Under the pieces are notes generated by a model that was not told the DNA's origin, searched no databases, and saw only the letters and a program-made list of their open reading frames with translations. A DNA stretch of 8,894 nt from Deltaproteobacteria bacterium (GTDB taxonomy: Bacteria > Desulfobacterota > Desulfobacteria > Desulfobacterales > BuS5): assembly GCA_021157555.1 (NCBI GenBank), contig JAGGWL010000375.1:1-8894 (forward strand). Reading direction: 5' to 3'. The position numbers and the translations under genes are program-made. Of the stretch, positions 1 through 5,846 are shown piece by piece. Position 1 is the first letter of the stretch, and every line of letters starts with the position of its first letter.

Positions 1-58
1 GGGCGTTTTGAAATTGGCTCAATTAATTAAAATTTTTAATGGGTGTTTTTTTACTATT

Positions 59-364
59 ATGATTATAATCGGTAACCTTTTTGATGCTATCGCGGTTGTC
101 CTTTACTATATCCTTAATATATATATGTGGATTATTATTGCAAGGGCTGTTCTCTCCTGGGTGAATCCTGATCCGTATAATCCTATAGTCCGGTTCATTC
201 ATAATGTTACAGAGCCAGTATTATATAAAATCCGTACCAGGCTGCCTGTTGATTTAGGAGGGATAGATCTGTCGCCTATCATTGTTTTTCTTGCAATTAT
301 TTTCCTTCAAAAATTTGTTGTAGGAAGTCTTAGAGGAATAGCTTTTAATCTTCTATCCGGCTAA
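59..364 (+). CDS. yggT: YggT-family integral membrane protein
   Basis: Small membrane protein of the YggT family (101 residues from this start), a family found beside cell-division and proC/divIVA genes; its exact biochemical role is not settled, though it has been linked to osmotic stress and envelope or division functions. Seen in the sequence: a hydrophobic N-terminal segment (about residues 2-30), the family signature with SWVNPDPYNPIVRF at about 33-46 and TEPVL at about 51-55, a short polar loop containing RLP, then a second hydrophobic segment (about 71-93). The frame is open to the left edge, with a TTG at position 8, but the family normally begins close to the hydrophobic segment, so the ATG at 59 is preferred; the upstream Shine-Dalgarno is weak either way. 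The DivIVA-domain gene follows after a 22-nt gap, so the two are probably cotranscribed from a promoter left of the window. Confidence 0.88.
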   Translation: MIIIGNLFDAIAVVLYYILNIYMWIIIARAVLSWVNPDPYNPIVRFIHNVTEPVLYKIRTRLPVDLGGIDLSPIIVFLAIIFLQKFVVGSLRGIAFNLLSG

Positions 365-386
365 AGAATAGGGATGCTAATATTAA

Positions 387-887
387 ATGAAAACCACACC
401 AATTGATATAAAACAACAACAGTTTAAGGTAAAATTCAGAGGATTTGACATTCATGAAGTCGATTCTTTTCTTGAGCAGATGGCTGATACCTTTGAATTT
501 ATGCAGCGTGAAATAGAAGTTTTAAATGAAAAAACAACCCGTCTTAAACTTGAGAATCAGGGATATAGAGAACGTGAAGATACTTTTAAGCGCGCCATAC
601 TCAATTCTCAGGAAGTCCTTGAACAAATCAAGGACAATGCCACTAAATCGGCAGAAATCATGATTGCAGACGCAGAGGTCAAGGCCGAGAAGATCTTGAA
701 CAGGGCTCAGAACAGGCTTTCACAGCTCCACGAAGACATTACGGAATTAAAACGGCAGAGAATGCAGATTGAGGTTCAGATACGGTCAATAATTGAAACA
801 CATACCAAGCTCCTTGATATGGGGCAGGAAGAGACAAAAAGACTGGACGATGCCGATTCCAGGGTTAAGCTGCTGCAACACGCTTAG
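387..887 (+). CDS. divIVA: DivIVA-domain coiled-coil protein
   Basis: Cytoplasmic protein with an N-terminal DivIVA domain, 166 residues. DivIVA proteins bind membranes, prefer curved regions and act as scaffolds for division or polar proteins; the role in Gram-negative anaerobes is less well defined. Visible features: the lipid-binding DivIVA start (TPIDIKQQQFKVKFRGFDIHEVDSFL within residues 4-30, with the FRGFD turn at 18-22), then an almost continuous charged, heptad-like helix from about 30 to 155, predicted to form a parallel coiled coil. It lacks the long C-terminal extensions of Gram-positive DivIVA. It lies 22 nt after yggT, the usual pairing. The ATG at 387 is well placed for the family, with only a modest AGGG-like ribosome site upstream. 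The gene ends 26 nt before the end of the convergent dus gene, with no terminator visible between them. Confidence 0.85.
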   Translation: MKTTPIDIKQQQFKVKFRGFDIHEVDSFLEQMADTFEFMQREIEVLNEKTTRLKLENQGYREREDTFKRAILNSQEVLEQIKDNATKSAEIMIADAEVKAEKILNRAQNRLSQLHEDITELKRQRMQIEVQIRSIIETHTKLLDMGQEETKRLDDADSRVKLLQHA

Positions 888-913
888 GAACGGGCACGAA
901 ATAACTTCCCCAA

Positions 914-1882
914 CTATGCATCTTTCTGCAATATTTCTATATAGGATTTAAGCAAGCTTAATGCTTCTTCTTCAGACGATATCCTGGTGATGGATTTTCT
1001 GAATCTGCTGCTGCCCGGCAACCCTTTAACAAACCAGCAAAGTCGGCTTCGCATTATGCGGCAGGCGTGTTTTTCTCCAAAATATTTTACTGAATTTTTA
1101 AGATATTTTATCATAATGGCAAAGCGCTGAGCAAGATTGATATCATATTGGTTTCCACTGAGCATTGCCAGGATCTGCTTAAAAATTAATGGATGTCCGA
1201 TTGCCGCTCTGCCGATCATAACAGCATTACAGCCGGTTTCTTGTATCATTCTGATGGCATCAGCCGGATGATTAATGTCTCCATTTCCGATTACTGGAAT
1301 TGAAATATTTTTTTTAATATTAGCAATAAGCCGCCAGTCTGCATGACCCCCAAAGCCCTGTGTTGCAGTGCGAGGATGTATAGCAATGGCATCCATGCCG
1401 CACTCCTGTGCCAGCGCTGCAATTTTCAAGGCATCTTCTCCTGATTTATTCCAACCGGATCTGATTTTTATGGTAACCGGAACATTTACGGCCTGGCGTA
1501 CAGCCGTTATGACTGCGGCCGCTTTATCAGGATCTTTCATCAGAGCCGCGCCTGATCCTGTTTTAAGCACTTTTTTAACTGAACATCCAAAATTGATGTC
1601 AATAATGTCAGCTCCCCCGAATTCTACCATCCGCGCTGCTTCCGCCATAAGGGAAGGATCAGAGCCAAATATCTGAACAGCAAGAGGCTTCTCGGCGGGT
1701 AGACTGTCAAGCAACCGCTCTGTTTTTTTGGATTGATAAACAAGACCATTGGCGCTGACCATCTCTGAGCAGACAAGGGCAGCTCCGGATTCTTTGGCAA
1801 GCAAGCGAAAAGGAAGATTTGTAATCCCTGCCAGAGGAGCCATAATTGTTATATTATCAAGTTTAACAGAACCTATTCTCAC
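914..1882 (-). CDS. dus: tRNA-dihydrouridine synthase, DusB/NifR3 type
   Basis: FMN-dependent enzyme that reduces uridine to 5,6-dihydrouridine in tRNA D-loops using NAD(P)H. The 322-residue length matches DusB (about 321). Visible motifs: the N-terminal TIM-barrel start APLAGITNLPFR (15-26), the Q70 region (LAVQIFG), catalytic Cys100 in DINFGC, followed by KK and the GSGAALM loop, K139 in TIKIRSGW, H169 in IHPRT, the NGDI segment (200-203) and GRAAIGHP (224-231) for FMN phosphate binding, then a helical C-terminal RNA-binding domain. One deviation: the residue after Cys100 is Ser where most DusB proteins have Pro. The GTG start overlaps the stop of the upstream DUF1848 gene by 4 nt (GTGA) and has a GAGG ribosome site 7 nt upstream, which argues for translational coupling. 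Assignment to Dus is secure; the B subgroup is likely but was not tested by phylogeny. Confidence 0.93.
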   Translation of the reverse strand: MRIGSVKLDNITIMAPLAGITNLPFRLLAKESGAALVCSEMVSANGLVYQSKKTERLLDSLPAEKPLAVQIFGSDPSLMAEAARMVEFGGADIIDINFGCSVKKVLKTGSGAALMKDPDKAAAVITAVRQAVNVPVTIKIRSGWNKSGEDALKIAALAQECGMDAIAIHPRTATQGFGGHADWRLIANIKKNISIPVIGNGDINHPADAIRMIQETGCNAVMIGRAAIGHPLIFKQILAMLSGNQYDINLAQRFAIMIKYLKNSVKYFGEKHACRIMRSRLCWFVKGLPGSSRFRKSITRISSEEEALSLLKSYIEILQKDA

Positions 1883-2790
1883 TCAAGAACCTCAGAGTTT
1901 TTATAAGAAATGGTTTTTTTTGAAGACGGATTTGCATAACAGAAGAGACAGTTGTGATAACACGGATGCATGCTATATGAGCCGATGTCGACTGAAATTT
2001 TGCATCCGCATCCTTGTTTTATTCTTTGTCCTGTATCTTTTCTCATAGAAAGCTCTCCTCCGTATAATTTTACAAGCAGATCATTCGGTATGCATGAACT
2101 TGCCTGTATGCTTGAATCTCCGGATAATTTATCAAGAAGCTCTTTTTCACAGCATGTAAAAAGTTTGATATCAAGTGTTTTGAGTTCACGTTCCATCTTC
2201 AATAGAATACTTATTTTTTTTCCATAATGCGGCTCAATAAATGAAAAGCCCTGTATAGATGCCGCCCTTTTTTTAATTTTAACATAATGATCCATGAAGC
2301 TGGTTATACATCTTTTTACGCCGTTCTCTGATGCGAATTTTGCGATGCGGATAAAATCATGCATATTGTTTTCTGTTTTACATTCGCCTGCTTTATAAAA
2401 GCATACAGGGTCAAACCGCCAGTTGATTGATTCAGGGTTAAAATAATCGCAAAGATATGATAATTGATCAAGGCGATCATTTAATGAAGGCACATTTGGT
2501 TCAAGAAGAGAATTACAGGAATTTATAGTAAAGTTGAAAAAAAGGTTATACCCTTTTTTTTGCAGATTTTTTCCAAAATCGCTTTTAATAAATGGTCTGA
2601 AATTTTTTGACCAGAAAACTATCGTATGCACTTTGTCAGGAGTAGCCGGGGTTATGGAAACATGCCCGTTATAGGGATTGGTTGTTTTAAAAAAACCTTT
2701 TTTGATCTGTTGGGCAAACCATTTTAAATAAAAAGCGGGGATATCTGTTCTTCTTGAGGCGGATATTACTATTTTTTTTGCAGGCTGCAT
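1879..2790 (-). CDS. DUF1848 protein with radical-SAM-like cysteine cluster at the C-terminus
   Basis: A 303-residue cytoplasmic protein of the uncharacterised DUF1848 family. The family is known for a C-terminal cysteine cluster that resembles the iron-sulfur site normally found near the N-terminus of radical SAM enzymes. Seen here: the N-terminal family signature SASRRTDIPAFY (10-21), NPYNGHV (38-44), VFWSKN (58-63), a RFDPV segment (125-129), a Cys pair at 213-214, Cys233, then QGCGCKISVDIGSY (259-272) followed by Cys277, Cys281 and Cys284 in CX3CX2C spacing (CYHNCLFCYAN). The reaction is unknown; a [4Fe-4S] cluster at the CX3CX2C site is inference from spacing. It is the middle gene of a minus-strand operon: 25 nt after the small upstream gene and overlapping dus by 4 nt. 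The ATG at 2790 fits the family start, although no clear Shine-Dalgarno precedes it. Confidence 0.85.
   Translation of the reverse strand: MQPAKKIVISASRRTDIPAFYLKWFAQQIKKGFFKTTNPYNGHVSITPATPDKVHTIVFWSKNFRPFIKSDFGKNLQKKGYNLFFNFTINSCNSLLEPNVPSLNDRLDQLSYLCDYFNPESINWRFDPVCFYKAGECKTENNMHDFIRIAKFASENGVKRCITSFMDHYVKIKKRAASIQGFSFIEPHYGKKISILLKMERELKTLDIKLFTCCEKELLDKLSGDSSIQASSCIPNDLLVKLYGGELSMRKDTGQRIKQGCGCKISVDIGSYSMHPCYHNCLFCYANPSSKKTISYKNSEVLE
1890..1894 (-). promoter_or_regulatory. Ribosome binding site for the dus GTG start
   Basis: On the minus strand the sequence TGAGG lies 7 nt before the GTG at 1882-1880, inside the last codons of the DUF1848 gene. It supports the GTG as the dus start, because the protein beginning there aligns with the normal Dus N-terminus and no better ATG is nearby. 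Confidence 0.6.
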
Positions 2791-2815
2791 TTAAGTATTA
2801 AAAGCAATCAGATCT

Positions 2816-3145
2816 TCATTTTTTTCTGTCTGCCAACGAAATGACTCTGGAAGTGCCGGTTTTAGGTTTCCTTTTTTTTTGCTCCGCCTGAGGTTTTATT
2901 TTTTTATCCCTTTCAGGAGAAATTACTGGTTCCAGCCGCATTTTTTTACCATCCATTGTAAATTCTACACCTTCAATATAAGCGGTTCGTAAAAGCCATG
3001 TTACAGTCTGAAGTGGTATTTGTAGTATTAGCATCTTGACATGATACCAGTCATTTTTATGATCAGGTAAAAATTCTTCTATCCTGGCGAAGGCTAAAGG
3101 CTTATCTTCGCAATATATCAAAACAATATCATTTTCCTGTGACAT
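2816..3145 (-). CDS. Small conserved hypothetical protein with basic C-terminal tail
   Basis: A 109-residue protein that I do not recognise as a characterised family, although the style (IVLIYCEDKPLAFARIEEFLPDHK at the N-terminus) resembles small conserved proteins of sulfate-reducing Desulfobacterota. Residues 1-75 look like a compact mixed alpha/beta domain: a beta strand (IVLIY), a PDHKNDWYHVK stretch at about 28-37, a hydrophobic strand LILQIPLQTVTWLL (39-52) and a GKKMRLEPV strand (66-74). Residues 79-109 are Lys/Arg-rich and probably disordered, which could suit nucleic-acid or ribosome contact (inference). There is no signal peptide or membrane segment. It is the first gene of the minus-strand operon with DUF1848 and dus, with a promoter candidate at 3291-3319. 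Codon usage and frame look genuine, but no convincing ribosome binding site precedes the ATG. Confidence 0.65.
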   Translation of the reverse strand: MSQENDIVLIYCEDKPLAFARIEEFLPDHKNDWYHVKMLILQIPLQTVTWLLRTAYIEGVEFTMDGKKMRLEPVISPERDKKIKPQAEQKKRKPKTGTSRVISLADRKK

Positions 3146-3183
3146 TTTATATTATAGAAAGGTCAAGGCTTAATTCCTGGTTG

Positions 3184-3212
3184 TCATTTCATCCACAGAC
3201 ATCCTGAAATGA
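3184..3212 (-). repeat. Inverted repeat in the 5' leader of the minus-strand operon
   Basis: TCATTTCA (3184-3191) and its exact complement TGAAATGA (3205-3212) flank a 13-nt loop, and one further G-T pair is possible. It lies between the predicted minus-strand transcription start (about 3284) and the ATG at 3145, so the transcript could form a hairpin in its leader. No T-run follows on either strand, so a terminator is unlikely. It could equally be an operator. Confidence 0.35.
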
Positions 3213-3288
3213 TGGTGGAAAAAATTTTAATTCCCTCAAGAATAAAAGCCTGAGCCCTCATATCTCCCTGTAAAAATTTTTTTGATCA

Positions 3289-3304
3289 ATTTAATACATT
3301 AAAT
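3289..3304. repeat. AT-rich palindrome over the minus-strand -10 box
   Basis: ATTTAAT (3289-3295) and ATTAAAT (3298-3304) form a perfect 7-bp dyad with a 2-bp centre. It covers the candidate -10 element of the minus-strand promoter, a typical position for a repressor operator. All arm bases are A or T in an AT-rich stretch, so chance cannot be excluded. Confidence 0.3.
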
Positions 3305-3319
3305 GATTTTATTTGTCAA
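3291..3319 (-). promoter_or_regulatory. Sigma-70-type promoter for the minus-strand operon
   Basis: On the minus strand, a perfect -35 box TTGACA (complement of 3314-3319) is followed by a 17-nt spacer and the -10 box TATTAA (complement of 3291-3296, 4 of 6 matches). It would start transcription near 3284, giving a leader of about 140 nt before the first gene of the DUF1848-dus operon. The region is very AT-rich, so chance matches are possible, but the perfect -35 and exact 17-nt spacing are good support. Confidence 0.5.
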
Positions 3320-3369
3320 GAATGAAGGCCGGCCCTCCAGGACGATTGCATCATAGCATTTAGGGTTGC

Positions 3370-3397
3370 GTCAACCATCCAATTGATAATGGTTGAC
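3370..3397. promoter_or_regulatory. BirA-type biotin operator
   Basis: GTCAACC (3370-3376) and its exact complement GGTTGAC (3391-3397) are separated by 14 bp. This matches the architecture of BirA operators of the biotin regulon: half-sites of the GTxAACC/GGTTxAC type spaced by about 14-16 bp, to which dimeric biotinyl-5'-AMP-BirA binds. It lies about 70 bp before bioB and its right half-site contains most of the -35 box of the bio promoter, so bound BirA would block RNA polymerase. A further GGTTG (3364-3368) gives an additional short dyad with the left half-site. The birA gene itself is not in the window; it should encode a BirA with an N-terminal winged-helix domain. Confidence 0.72.
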
Positions 3398-3421
3398 ATT
3401 TATCTGCAAAAAAAATAGACT
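3393..3421 (+). promoter_or_regulatory. Sigma-70-type promoter of the bioBAFD operon
   Basis: A perfect -35 box TTGACA (3393-3398), a 17-nt spacer and the -10 box TAGACT (3416-3421, 4 of 6 matches) place the transcription start near 3428, leaving a leader of about 40 nt before the bioB ATG. The -35 box overlaps the right half of the BirA operator, the expected arrangement for biotin repression. Confidence 0.65.
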
Positions 3422-3467
3422 TCCGTTAAAAATGCAAACTATTTTTTGAGTTTGATAGGGATGAAGG

Positions 3468-4475
3468 ATGTCAAATTCTGGAGGTTTTGTAAACGTGTTA
3501 AAATTTTTTGAAGAATTAACAAACAGAGTCATTAATGGCGGTGAGGTAACTTTTGGTGAAGCCTCGCACCTGATGGAGATTGATAAACAACGAGATATTA
3601 TGCATTTAATCGGTTTTGCCAACAGCATCAGGGATGAGTTTAAAGGATCGCTGATTAATATTTGCGCGATTACAAATGCAAAATCCGGCCGATGCAGTGA
3701 AGATTGCAGGTTCTGTTCTCAATCTTCCCATTACAGCACGACAATTGATAAATATCCTTTGCTCAAAAAAGGCGAACTTATTGCCAGAGCCAGGCGGGCG
3801 GCTGAATCCGGTATCAACAGATTCAGTATTGTCGTCAGCGGAAGGGATGTTGAAAATTCCGCTGAATGGGAATCTATCTGCGGAACTATTAATGAAATGC
3901 GCTTGATTGAAGGACTGGATATCTGCGCTTCGCTCGGCACACTTACCAAAGAATCCGCAAGAGATTTAAAAAAAGCAGGCCTTACAAGGTATCATCATAA
4001 TCTTGAAACTTCAGAAAGCTTTTTTCCCTCTATATGTACAACCCATTCTTACGGAATCAGGGCAGAAACAGTAAGAACAGCCAAAGAGGCTGGTATGTCC
4101 GTATGCTGCGGTGGTATTTTCGGCCTTGGCGAGAGAAGAACCCAGAGAATAGAGCTTGCTTTTACCTTAAAGGAGCTTGATGTCGATTCCATTCCTCTAA
4201 ATTTTTTGAATCCTGTTCCCGGTACTCCGCTTGAGAATGCAAAGCCTCTCCATCCCATGGAAATATTAAAAATAATAGCTTTGTTTCGTTTTATTAACCC
4301 AAAAAAAGGAATCCGCATATGCGGCGGAAGAGCCAAAAATCTGAGAAGCATCCAGTCTTTAATCTTTGCTTCCGGCGCAAGCGGACTTATGGCAGGCGAC
4401 TATCTTACAACTGCCGGCAGCAATCTTGATGATGATAAGCAGATGATTAAAGATCTTATGCTGGAAAGGATTTAA
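3468..4475 (+). CDS. bioB: Biotin synthase (radical SAM), anaerobe-type cysteine pattern
   Basis: Catalyses the last step of biotin synthesis, inserting sulfur into dethiobiotin. The radical SAM cluster ligands are Cys76, Cys80 and Cys83 (CSEDCRFCSQ). Family motifs include CASLGTL (152-158), the HHNLETS segment (176-182), GGIFGLGE (215-222), LNFLNPVPGTPL (244-255), IRICGGR (282-288) and DYLTTAG (311-317). Aligned by eye with E. coli BioB, the auxiliary-cluster ligand Cys97 corresponds to Ser120, whereas Cys128, Cys188 and Arg260 correspond to Cys152, Cys213 and Arg283; additional cysteines sit at 190, 214 and 285. This resembles the BioB type of obligate anaerobes reported to carry a larger auxiliary cluster. 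The ATG at 3468 has AGGG 7 nt upstream. An in-frame GTG at 3495, after a strong GGAGG, would remove 9 residues and fits the usual BioB start equally well. First gene of the operon; its stop overlaps bioA by 1 nt (TAATG). Confidence 0.95.
   Translation: MSNSGGFVNVLKFFEELTNRVINGGEVTFGEASHLMEIDKQRDIMHLIGFANSIRDEFKGSLINICAITNAKSGRCSEDCRFCSQSSHYSTTIDKYPLLKKGELIARARRAAESGINRFSIVVSGRDVENSAEWESICGTINEMRLIEGLDICASLGTLTKESARDLKKAGLTRYHHNLETSESFFPSICTTHSYGIRAETVRTAKEAGMSVCCGGIFGLGERRTQRIELAFTLKELDVDSIPLNFLNPVPGTPLENAKPLHPMEILKIIALFRFINPKKGIRICGGRAKNLRSIQSLIFASGASGLMAGDYLTTAGSNLDDDKQMIKDLMLERI
3480..3497 (+). promoter_or_regulatory. Alternative bioB ribosome site and GTG start
   Basis: GGAGG (3480-3484), a near-perfect Shine-Dalgarno core, lies 10 nt before an in-frame GTG (3495-3497). 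The protein starting there (MLKFFEELTNRV) resembles the usual beginning of BioB proteins, whereas the nine residues encoded from the ATG at 3468 are Gly/Asn/Ser-rich and look like leader sequence. Either start could be used. Confidence 0.4.
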
Positions 4476-5836
4476 TGGATACTAATATAAATTTGCAGCT
4501 TGAGCAGGATGACAAAAAATATATCTGGCATCCTTTTACGCAGATGAGGGATTATGAAAAAGAGAAGCCTCTTATAATAGAAAAGGGTAAAGGTTCATAT
4601 TTGTGGGATATTTATGGGAATAAATATATAGACGGCATCTCATCTTTATGGGTTACTACTCACGGGCATGGACGAAAAGAAATTGACGATGCGATTTCCG
4701 CCCAGGCGGCCCTTGTATCACATTCCACCCTGCTTGGTTTGTCACACCCCAGGGCAATTGAACTGGCAAAAAGACTGGTTAAAATAACACCAGATGGACT
4801 CAGTAAAGTTTTTTACTCGGAAAGCGGTTCCACAGCAGTAGAAATTGCTTTAAAAATAGCATTTCAATACTGGCAGCAGTCTATTGAAAATACCTCTAAG
4901 AAAAAATTTATATCTCTCAGCAATGCTTATCATGGAGACACAATCGGAAGTGTAAGCGTGGGAGGTATCGACCTTTTTCATGAAATATATCACCCCTTGC
5001 TTTTTGACGTACACAAAGCTGCAGCGATTGACTGTTACAGGTGCAGTTCTGGTAAAACCTGGCCGGAGTGCGGTCTTGAATGCCTTGAACAACTGGAAGA
5101 GACTATAAAAAAATGTCACCATGATACTGCTGCATTGATTATTGAACCTGTTGTTCAGGGCGCTGCCGGTATGCTTATCTCCCCGCCCGGTTATTTAAAA
5201 AGGGTCAGGGAGCTTTGCACGGAATATAATATTTTGATGATCGCCGATGAAGTGGCAGTCGGCTTTGGCAGAACCGGAAAAATGTTCGCCTGCGAACATG
5301 AAAATGTAAAACCGGATATTATTACGCTGGGCAAGGGGCTTACAGGAGGCTACCTCCCCCTCGCGGTTACAATGGCCACTGATAAAATATATAATGCCTT
5401 TTTAGGGCAATTCGATGAATTCAAGACCTTTTTTCATGGTCATACCTATACAGGAAACCCCCTGGCGTGCGCGGCCGCCTTGGCAAACCTTGATATTTTT
5501 GAAAAAGACAAAACTTTAAAAAACCTTCAGGAAAAGATCGCTGATTTAAAAGCAGGATTAAAACGGTTTTCAAAACTATCCCATGTGGGAGATATCAGGC
5601 AATTCGGATTTATGGCCGGGATAGAGCTGGTGGCTGATAAAAAAACAAAAGAGCCATTTCCGGTTGGAGCCAAAACAGGCGTCAGAGTAATCCGGGAAGC
5701 CAGAAAACGCGGCTTGATCATAAGGCCCCTGGGAGATGTGATTGTTCTGATGCCGATCCTGGCCATAACTACGGAAGAGCTTAATGACTTGCTGGAAATA
5801 ACCTTTGAATCAATCACAACTGTAACCGGGGAGTAA
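4475..5836 (+). CDS. bioA: Adenosylmethionine-8-amino-7-oxononanoate aminotransferase (DAPA synthase)
   Basis: PLP-dependent class III aminotransferase that converts KAPA to 7,8-diaminopelargonic acid, normally with S-adenosylmethionine as amino donor. It is 453 residues, the length of Bacillus/anaerobe-type BioA. Motifs: WHPFTQM (18-24) typical of BioA, SLWV (57-60), ESGSTAVEIALK (116-127) for PLP phosphate binding, AYHGDT (151-156), the ADEVAVGFGRTG segment (257-268) with PLP-contacting Asp258, Schiff-base Lys287 in LGKGLTGG, and HGHTYTGNPL (321-330). A cysteine-rich insert occurs at 187-203 (Cys187, Cys190, Cys199, Cys203) inside the loop that follows the cofactor-binding strand; its function is unknown to me. 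Translation starts at the ATG of TAATG, with a GAAAGGA ribosome site in the end of bioB, so the two genes are translationally coupled. The bioF start follows 10 nt after its stop. Confidence 0.95.
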   Translation: MDTNINLQLEQDDKKYIWHPFTQMRDYEKEKPLIIEKGKGSYLWDIYGNKYIDGISSLWVTTHGHGRKEIDDAISAQAALVSHSTLLGLSHPRAIELAKRLVKITPDGLSKVFYSESGSTAVEIALKIAFQYWQQSIENTSKKKFISLSNAYHGDTIGSVSVGGIDLFHEIYHPLLFDVHKAAAIDCYRCSSGKTWPECGLECLEQLEETIKKCHHDTAALIIEPVVQGAAGMLISPPGYLKRVRELCTEYNILMIADEVAVGFGRTGKMFACEHENVKPDIITLGKGLTGGYLPLAVTMATDKIYNAFLGQFDEFKTFFHGHTYTGNPLACAAALANLDIFEKDKTLKNLQEKIADLKAGLKRFSKLSHVGDIRQFGFMAGIELVADKKTKEPFPVGAKTGVRVIREARKRGLIIRPLGDVIVLMPILAITTEELNDLLEITFESITTVTGE

Positions 5837-5846
5837 GGGTCTGTTG

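Noticed and set aside
1..30. Short open stretch in the first frame ending in TAA at 28-30, possibly the end of an upstream gene such as proC.
   Set aside because: Only nine residues are visible and they match no family end that I can recognise.
8..58. Upstream in-frame extension of yggT from a TTG.
   Set aside because: The extra 17 residues do not match the family start, and no ribosome site supports the TTG.
888..913. Possible bidirectional terminator between divIVA and dus.
   Set aside because: No inverted repeat with a T-run could be found in the 26-nt gap.
1368..1676. Plus-strand open frame of 102 codons.
   Set aside because: It lies entirely antisense to the dus gene, whose motifs are unambiguous; it is a shadow frame.
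3151..3167. TTGACC and TATAAT on the minus strand close to the hypothetical gene's start.
   Set aside because: The two boxes are only about 4 nt apart, and no proper -35 lies 17 nt upstream of the TATAAT.
3349..3374. A second leftward promoter using TTGACG from the BirA palindrome and TATGAT.
   Set aside because: The spacer is only 13 nt, too short for a normal sigma-70 promoter.
3371..3628. Minus-strand open frame across the bio promoter and the start of bioB.
   Set aside because: It overlaps the BirA operator, the promoter and the bioB coding sequence and shows no protein-like features.
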